From an uncultured Campylobacter sp. (GTDB lineage Bacteria > Campylobacterota > Campylobacteria > Campylobacterales > Campylobacteraceae), in NCBI RefSeq assembly GCF_938040115.1, contig NZ_CALHXD010000106.1:1-10495 (forward strand): 10,495 nt of DNA. The letters are read 5' to 3'. Below the pieces are notes generated by a model, which was not told where the DNA came from, made no database searches, and saw only the letters and a list, made by a program, of their open reading frames with translations. This document shows, piece after piece, positions 6,822 through 10,495 of this stretch (positions are counted from its first letter, which is position 1; the number at the start of each line of letters is the position of its first letter). The translations under genes were made by a program, and so were the position numbers.

Positions 6822-7372
6822 GCCTAAACTTACCAAACGCCCTAGCCTTCCTGCGCGTATTTCTCGCACCTCTGATGTTTTGGCTGCTACTTAGCGTAAA
6901 TTCCTTCTCAGGCGTGCACGTTAGCTGGATGAACTACTTTGCCGCGCTTGTGTTCGTGATCGCTAGCGTCACCGATTTTTTCGACGGATTTATCGCGCGC
7001 GCATGGGATCAAAAGACCAAGCTAGGAGCCGTCATCGACCCGCTTGCGGATAAAATGCTAACGCTGGGCGCGTTTTTAGGACTCATGATGATAGACCGCG
7101 CGAGCCCTTGGGCCGTGTATCTCATCCTCGTTCGCGAGTTTTTTATCACGGGATTTCGCGTCGTGATGGCGGGCGAAGGCGTAGAGGTCGCCGCATCGAT
7201 GGCGGGCAAGGTCAAAACCGTCTGCCAGATGGTTGCGATCGGCTTTTTAACCATGCAGTGGCCTTTTGGCGAGTTTTTGCTCTGGCTTAGCGTCGCGCTG
7301 ACGCTGTATTCGGGCTTTGAGTACGTAAACGCTTATGTAAAGCACATTAAAAATCAAGCCAAAAAGGCGTAA
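6818..7372 (+). CDS. pgsA: CDP-diacylglycerol--glycerol-3-phosphate 3-phosphatidyltransferase
   Basis: Integral membrane enzyme making phosphatidylglycerol phosphate from CDP-diacylglycerol and glycerol-3-phosphate, the committed step to phosphatidylglycerol and cardiolipin. Length 184 fits PgsA. Seen: the complete CDP-alcohol phosphotransferase motif D-x2-DG-x2-AR-x8-G-x3-D-x3-D at residues 53-78 (D53, D56, G57, A60, R61, G70, D74, D78), with the four aspartates that bind metal and catalyse; N-terminal NLPNALAFLR at 4-13, typical of PgsA; GKVKT at 130-134; and about six hydrophobic segments (9-27, 38-52, 80-91, 98-113, 131-147, 152-170). Phosphatidylserine synthase shares the motif, but the N-terminus and size favour PgsA. 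Its ATG overlaps the preceding small frame's TGA, and its own ribosome binding site is weak, so translational coupling is plausible. Confidence 0.93.
   Translation: MSLNLPNALAFLRVFLAPLMFWLLLSVNSFSGVHVSWMNYFAALVFVIASVTDFFDGFIARAWDQKTKLGAVIDPLADKMLTLGAFLGLMMIDRASPWAVYLILVREFFITGFRVVMAGEGVEVAASMAGKVKTVCQMVAIGFLTMQWPFGEFLLWLSVALTLYSGFEYVNAYVKHIKNQAKKA
7364..7367 (+). promoter_or_regulatory. Ribosome binding site fixing the TTG start of the AI-2E family gene
   Basis: AAGG within the last pgsA codons, seven bases before TTG 7375. The next in-frame ATG is at residue 32, past the first hydrophobic segment, so TTG is the credible start. Confidence 0.6.
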
Positions 7373-7374
7373 AT

Positions 7375-8391
7375 TTGAGAACCGGAAACGCCATAATCTG
7401 TCTAGCAAGCTTCGTCGTGGTAGCAGCCGGACTAAAGGCCGCTAGCATCGTCGTGCTACCCTTTTTGATGGCTGTTTTTATCGCTATCGTGGCGACGCCT
7501 GCGATAAATGCGCTAGAAAAGCTCAAATTTCCGCGCGTTTTAGCCTTTGCGCTCGTTACCGCGGTCGTGTTTTTATCGCTTGGTTTTATCGCAAACACCG
7601 TGCTAAAGACGATCAACGGGCTAGTTAGCTATATGCCCGAGCTTCAGAGCAAATTTAAAGCCCTCGCCGACCACTATCACCATATACTAGCTAGCCGCGG
7701 CCTCATCGATCCAAACAGCGTCGCCGCGCCCGCAGACTTTGATATCAATAAACTTTTTGCCGTGCTGGGCGGATTTTTAAGGAGCGGCACGGAGCTTGCC
7801 TCAAAGAGCTTTTTTGTCTTTTTGCTCGTTACTTTTATGCTTTTTGAGGTGCAGGTATTTTCTCAAAAAGTCGAGTATTTTGCGAGTAAAAATCCGCAAA
7901 CAAACCAGATCGTAGATACGTTTATATCAAATCTCAAACGCTATCTCGCGATCAAGTCCGCAGCATCGTTTGCGACGGGCGTTTTTATATTTATCGGGCT
8001 AAATTTCATCGGCGTGCCTTACGCGCCGCTTTGGGGGATTTTGGCTTTCGTGCTAAATTTTGTCCCGACGATCGGCTCTATCATCGCGGCCGTTCCAGCG
8101 CTTTTGGTGGCGCTTTTGTTAAACGACGCGGCGGCTTGCGCTTGGACTGCGGCGCTGTATGCGGTCGTAAATGTCGTCATCGGCAACTTTATCGAGCCAA
8201 AATTTCTTGGCAAAGGCCTTGGTATCAGCACGCTTGTCGTGCTTTTGAGCCTACTTTTTTGGGGATTTTTGTTCGGCATCGGCGGTATGTTTTTAGCCGT
8301 ACCGCTTACGATGAGCCTAAAGATCGCGCTTGACGCAAACCCTAGCACGAAATTTATCGCCGTTTTGCTCAGCGATAAACTCGAGCGGTAA
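7375..8391 (+). CDS. AI-2E (PerM/YdiK) family membrane transporter
   Basis: Polytopic inner-membrane protein of 338 residues, in the usual range for the AI-2E family (TqsA, PerM, YdiK and relatives). Seen: paired N-terminal hydrophobic segments (about 5-20 and 23-42), another at 56-78, a soluble stretch (80-140) where family members have an amphipathic domain, segments at 142-160 and 195-213, then the most conserved C-terminal part: LNFVPTIGSIIAAVPAL at 227-243, the family PxxG element being P231-G234; GNFIEPKFLGKGLGIS at 270-285; and a final hydrophobic stretch at 286-314. Family members have been linked to autoinducer-2 export or to ion/proton exchange; the substrate here cannot be inferred. 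It begins two bases after pgsA stops and is followed by rseP after 21 bases. It is translated from TTG inside AAATTTG. Confidence 0.87.
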   Translation: MRTGNAIICLASFVVVAAGLKAASIVVLPFLMAVFIAIVATPAINALEKLKFPRVLAFALVTAVVFLSLGFIANTVLKTINGLVSYMPELQSKFKALADHYHHILASRGLIDPNSVAAPADFDINKLFAVLGGFLRSGTELASKSFFVFLLVTFMLFEVQVFSQKVEYFASKNPQTNQIVDTFISNLKRYLAIKSAASFATGVFIFIGLNFIGVPYAPLWGILAFVLNFVPTIGSIIAAVPALLVALLLNDAAACAWTAALYAVVNVVIGNFIEPKFLGKGLGISTLVVLLSLLFWGFLFGIGGMFLAVPLTMSLKIALDANPSTKFIAVLLSDKLER

Positions 8392-8401
8392 AATCAAATT
8401 T

Positions 8402-8406
8402 AAAGG
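8402..8406 (+). promoter_or_regulatory. Ribosome binding site fixing the TTG start of rseP
   Basis: AAAGG six bases before TTG 8413. Starting at TTG gives an N-terminal hydrophobic helix with HELGH at residues 36-40, as in the family. The next ATG (residue 46) would delete the active site. Confidence 0.7.
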
Positions 8407-8412
8407 TAAATT

Positions 8413-9525
8413 TTGAAAAGCATTATCTTTGTGGCGGCGTTGCTAGCCGTCGGCATTTACGCGTATTCGTGGCATTTTTTGATCACGGTTTTGGTGATTA
8501 GCTTTCTTATATTTTTTCATGAGCTGGGCCACTTTCTCGCCGCTCGCATGCTAAAAGTGGGCGTTTTAAAATTTAGTGTGGGCTTTGGCCAGAGCGTCTA
8601 CTCAAAAACCATCGGCGGCACCGAGTACGCCATCGGCGCGATACCGCTTGGCGGCTACGTTAGCCTAAAAGGACAAGAGGACGCAAAGCCCGGCCTAAAA
8701 AACGAGGACGCCGACAGCTACACGAGGCTTAGCCCGCTAGGACGCATTTTTATCCTTTTTGCCGGACCGTTTTTTAACTTTGCTTTGGCGTTTTTTATCT
8801 TTATCGCGCTCGGACATATCGGAGTAGAAAGGCTAGCGCCAACCGTGGGCAAGGTGCTGGAAAACTCGGCTGCGGCAAGCGCCGGACTGCAAAAAGGCGA
8901 TAAAATTTTAAACATAAACGGCATCAAAATCAGCGAATGGGACGAGATAAGCAAAAACGTAAATTTAACCTCCACTGCGATCACGCTCGAGCGCGCGGGC
9001 GAAATAAAAACGATAAATTTGACGCCTAAAATCGGGCAAAGCATGACGATATTTGGCGAAAAGATAGAAAAACCGCTCATCGGCATTTCGCCCTCAGGCG
9101 AGGTCGTCACGATACAAAACACCGGCCTTAGCTCGCTTAAATTTGCGCTCGTTGAGACCGTAAACGCCTCAAAGCTCATATTTACGGGACTTGAAAAGCT
9201 CATTGTTGGCGTCGTACCGCTAAAAGAGATGGGCGGCATCATCCAGATCACCGACATCACCTCAAAGGCCGCAGGCATCGGCCTCTCGACCCTACTCATC
9301 ATCGCCGCGCTCATATCCGTAAATTTAGGCGTGCTAAACCTACTCCCGATCCCGGCGCTTGACGGCGGACACATATTTTTCAATCTTTACGAGCTGATTT
9401 TCCGCCGCGAGATGAACGAAAAAGTCTATATCGGCCTTACCTACTGCGGCTGGGCGTTTTTGCTCTGCCTGATGGCGTTTGCGACCTTTAACGACGTGAT
9501 GCGCCTAAGCGGAGCGGGACAATGA
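8413..9525 (+). CDS. rseP: Site-2 intramembrane zinc metalloprotease, RseP/RasP family
   Basis: Inner-membrane protease (M50 family) that cuts transmembrane segments of substrates such as anti-sigma factors or leftover signal peptides. The 370-residue length indicates the short form with a single PDZ domain (E. coli RseP, about 450 residues, has two). Seen: first membrane helix about 22-45 containing the zinc motif HELGH at 36-40 (H36 and H40 ligands, E37 catalytic), GGYV at 80-83 in the membrane-associated loop, a second membrane segment at 110-135 (FAGPFFNFALAFF), a PDZ domain at about 143-205 with the GLQKGDKI element at 158-165, and the C-terminal NLLPIPALDGGH motif at 309-320 supplying third zinc ligand D317. 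All catalytic elements are intact. Campylobacter is not known to have the classical RseA/sigma-E circuit, so the substrate is open. Neighbour pgsA keeps it in an envelope-gene setting. Confidence 0.93.
   Translation: MKSIIFVAALLAVGIYAYSWHFLITVLVISFLIFFHELGHFLAARMLKVGVLKFSVGFGQSVYSKTIGGTEYAIGAIPLGGYVSLKGQEDAKPGLKNEDADSYTRLSPLGRIFILFAGPFFNFALAFFIFIALGHIGVERLAPTVGKVLENSAAASAGLQKGDKILNINGIKISEWDEISKNVNLTSTAITLERAGEIKTINLTPKIGQSMTIFGEKIEKPLIGISPSGEVVTIQNTGLSSLKFALVETVNASKLIFTGLEKLIVGVVPLKEMGGIIQITDITSKAAGIGLSTLLIIAALISVNLGVLNLLPIPALDGGHIFFNLYELIFRREMNEKVYIGLTYCGWAFLLCLMAFATFNDVMRLSGAGQ
9511..9514 (+). promoter_or_regulatory. Ribosome binding site of yggS inside the rseP end
   Basis: GGAG seven bases before ATG 9522, lying within rseP codons; yggS then overlaps the rseP stop as ATGA. 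Confidence 0.55.
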
Positions 9526-10157
9526 AGCTCGCGCAAATTTTAGAACGCATCGAAAATGCACGTACGGGCGAAGCGGTGAAGCTAATCGCCGTGAGCAAAA
9601 ACGTAACGACGAAAGAGGTTTTGGAGCTTTTTGAGCAGGGGCAAACGAGCTTTGGCGAAAACCGCGTGCAAGAGCTCAAAAATAAGAGCGAAATTTTGTC
9701 AAATTTGCCGATCGAGTGGCACTTCATCGGGCGACTTCAAAGCAACAAAATAAACCACCTGCTAGCGCTCAAACCCGCGCTTTGGCAAAGCTGCGAGAGC
9801 GTAGAAGCCGCGCTTGCGGTGGATAAAAGGCTGGGTTGCGAGCTACCTTGCCTGCTGCAAATAAACTCCGCGCGCGAAGACACGAAACAAGGTATCTCGC
9901 CCGAGGCCGCACAGGATGCGTTTTTACAAATCGCAAAGGAGTGTAAATTTTTAAAACCCGTCGGCGTGATGAGTATCGGCGCGCACGTAGAGGACGAGCG
10001 AGCCATACAAAAGAGCTTTGAGACTACGCGTAAAATTTACGAAAATCTGCAACCAAACGGCGCGCAAATTTGCTCGATGGGTATGAGCGGGGATTTTGAG
10101 CTAGCGATAAAATGCGGCTCGAATATGATTCGTTTGGGGTCGATTTTATACGCGTAA
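9522..10157 (+). CDS. yggS: Pyridoxal phosphate homeostasis protein, YggS/PLPBP family
   Basis: Cytoplasmic PLP-binding protein with an alanine-racemase-like barrel but no known catalysis; the family buffers pyridoxal phosphate and affects amino and keto acid balance. The 211-residue length is slightly short but normal. Seen: LIAVSKNVT at 21-29, with K26 as the PLP Schiff-base lysine (E. coli K36); FGENRVQE at 44-51; WHFIGRLQSNK at 66-76; and the C-terminal SMGMSGDFELAIKCGSNMIR stretch (185-204) that grips the PLP phosphate, followed by LGS. All signature blocks are present. ATG 9522 overlaps the rseP TGA as ATGA. It is the last gene of the block, with a 52-base gap before the next frame and no obvious terminator hairpin. 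Confidence 0.94.
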   Translation: MKLAQILERIENARTGEAVKLIAVSKNVTTKEVLELFEQGQTSFGENRVQELKNKSEILSNLPIEWHFIGRLQSNKINHLLALKPALWQSCESVEAALAVDKRLGCELPCLLQINSAREDTKQGISPEAAQDAFLQIAKECKFLKPVGVMSIGAHVEDERAIQKSFETTRKIYENLQPNGAQICSMGMSGDFELAIKCGSNMIRLGSILYA

Positions 10158-10198
10158 ATCAGTCGCGATCCGTATAAATTTAGAAAAATCTACCTAAA

Positions 10199-10204
10199 AA
10201 GGAG
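10199..10204 (+). promoter_or_regulatory. Strong ribosome binding site before the broken gene
   Basis: AAGGAG, preceded by more A residues, five bases before ATG 10210. It is the best ribosome binding site in the window, which shows that the frame opening at 10210 is a genuine gene start even though that frame stops after 21 codons. Confidence 0.8.
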
Positions 10205-10209
10205 CCAAA

Positions 10210-10495
10210 ATGGGCTACGACGTGAGTTATCATCCGATCAACGAAAACGAGATCAGTGGTATTTTGACGCGTTAAAAAGCGCGCGAGAGGGCGACTGGTC
10301 GGCTGCGAAAATGCTTGCAAAAGAGCACGGCATGGAAGATTTTTACGCACAAAAATACATCGATACTCTTAAAATCGCGCTTGAAACCAAAGATGACGAG
10401 AGCTTTTCGACGGGATACGGCTACATACTCGCTGCAGTGCAGGGATTTTTTAGAAAATATTTCTACACGCGCGGCACGGCGTTTTGCTTTTTGGC
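10210..10495 (+). pseudogene. Uncharacterised gene with apparent one-base deletion; 3' end outside window
   Basis: The ATG frame reads MGYDVSYHPINENEI and is then closed by TAA at 10273-10275 after 21 codons. One base back, a second frame is open from 10254 to the window end (80 codons), starting QWYFDALKSAREGDW and continuing with KMLAKEHGMEDFYAQKYIDT and the aromatic-rich VQGFFRKYFYTRG. The joint falls exactly where frame one reads ATC and the other reads CAG sharing the same C (10254); restoring one C (ATC CAG) makes a seamless EIQWYFD product. The opening resembles, from memory only, a hypothetical protein seen in other campylobacters; I assign no function. Either the gene is inactivated by deletion in a CC pair, or the assembly has an error. 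Restart at ATG 10311 would yield a shortened protein. Both frames have native-looking codons, so the decay, if real, is recent. Confidence 0.75.

Noticed and set aside
6673..6894. 73-codon plus-strand frame running from the seam into pgsA
   Set aside because: It overlaps the well-supported start of pgsA in another frame, has no known motif, and its 3' half is only pgsA read out of phase.
8718..9383. 221-codon open frame on the minus strand opposite rseP
   Set aside because: The plus strand here encodes the PDZ and C-terminal part of RseP with all family motifs. The minus frame is a compositional shadow with no recognisable domain and no ribosome binding site that I can see.
10173..10179. TATAAAT as a -10 box for the gene at 10210
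   Set aside because: Position and sequence are suggestive, but the upstream bases lack the T-rich periodic tract of Campylobacter promoters, and TATAAAT arises easily from the common AAATTT word. Too weak to list as a feature.
10158..10198. Rho-independent terminator after yggS
   Set aside because: I found no GC-rich inverted repeat followed by a T run. Only short, weak complementarities are present.
10240..10275. Programmed ribosomal frameshift in the right-edge gene
   Set aside because: No slippery heptamer or following hairpin is visible at the switch point. A simple one-base deletion in a CC pair explains the break exactly.

Overview
The window is a stretch of bacterial chromosome in which every supported gene is on the + strand. 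The gene content and order (cysS, msbA-type ABC exporter, pyrD, M16 peptidase, dapA, FabL-like reductase) match what I recall of the Campylobacter jejuni Cj0802-Cj0807 block. However, the DNA is clearly richer in GC than C. jejuni. This points to one of the higher-GC campylobacters (the C. rectus / showae / curvus / concisus side of the genus). The species call is inference from gene order and base composition, not from a search.

Layout: the 3' half of cysS (1-732) runs by an ATGA overlap into a lipid A-exporter-type ABC transporter (729-2453). A 41-base gap leads to class 2 dihydroorotate dehydrogenase pyrD (2495-3568), a zinc M16 peptidase (3577-4830), dapA (4823-5719) and an enoyl-ACP-reductase-like SDR (5719-6504). 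Junctions are overlaps or gaps of 8-41 bases, as expected of one operon. Next is an odd 317-base segment (6501-6821). It is packed with the hexamer AAATTT and holds one 106-codon open frame that joins both neighbours through ATGA overlaps. A second tight block follows: pgsA (6818-7372), an AI-2E/PerM-family membrane protein (7375-8391), the site-2 protease rseP (8413-9525) and the PLP-homeostasis protein yggS (9522-10157). After a 52-base gap, an uncharacterised gene begins at 10210 behind a strong ribosome binding site. It is broken by an apparent one-base deletion near 10254 and runs off the window.

The genes are mostly housekeeping: tRNA charging, pyrimidine and lysine/diaminopimelate synthesis, and above all the cell envelope (lipid A export, fatty acid elongation, phosphatidylglycerol synthesis, intramembrane proteolysis). 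No mobile element, CRISPR array, tRNA, rRNA or convincing rho-independent terminator was seen. I do not see a new multi-gene system. The most interesting signals are the AAATTT-rich seam ORF, the very strong excess of AAATTT across the window (it also hosts three TTG start codons), and the frameshifted gene at the right edge.
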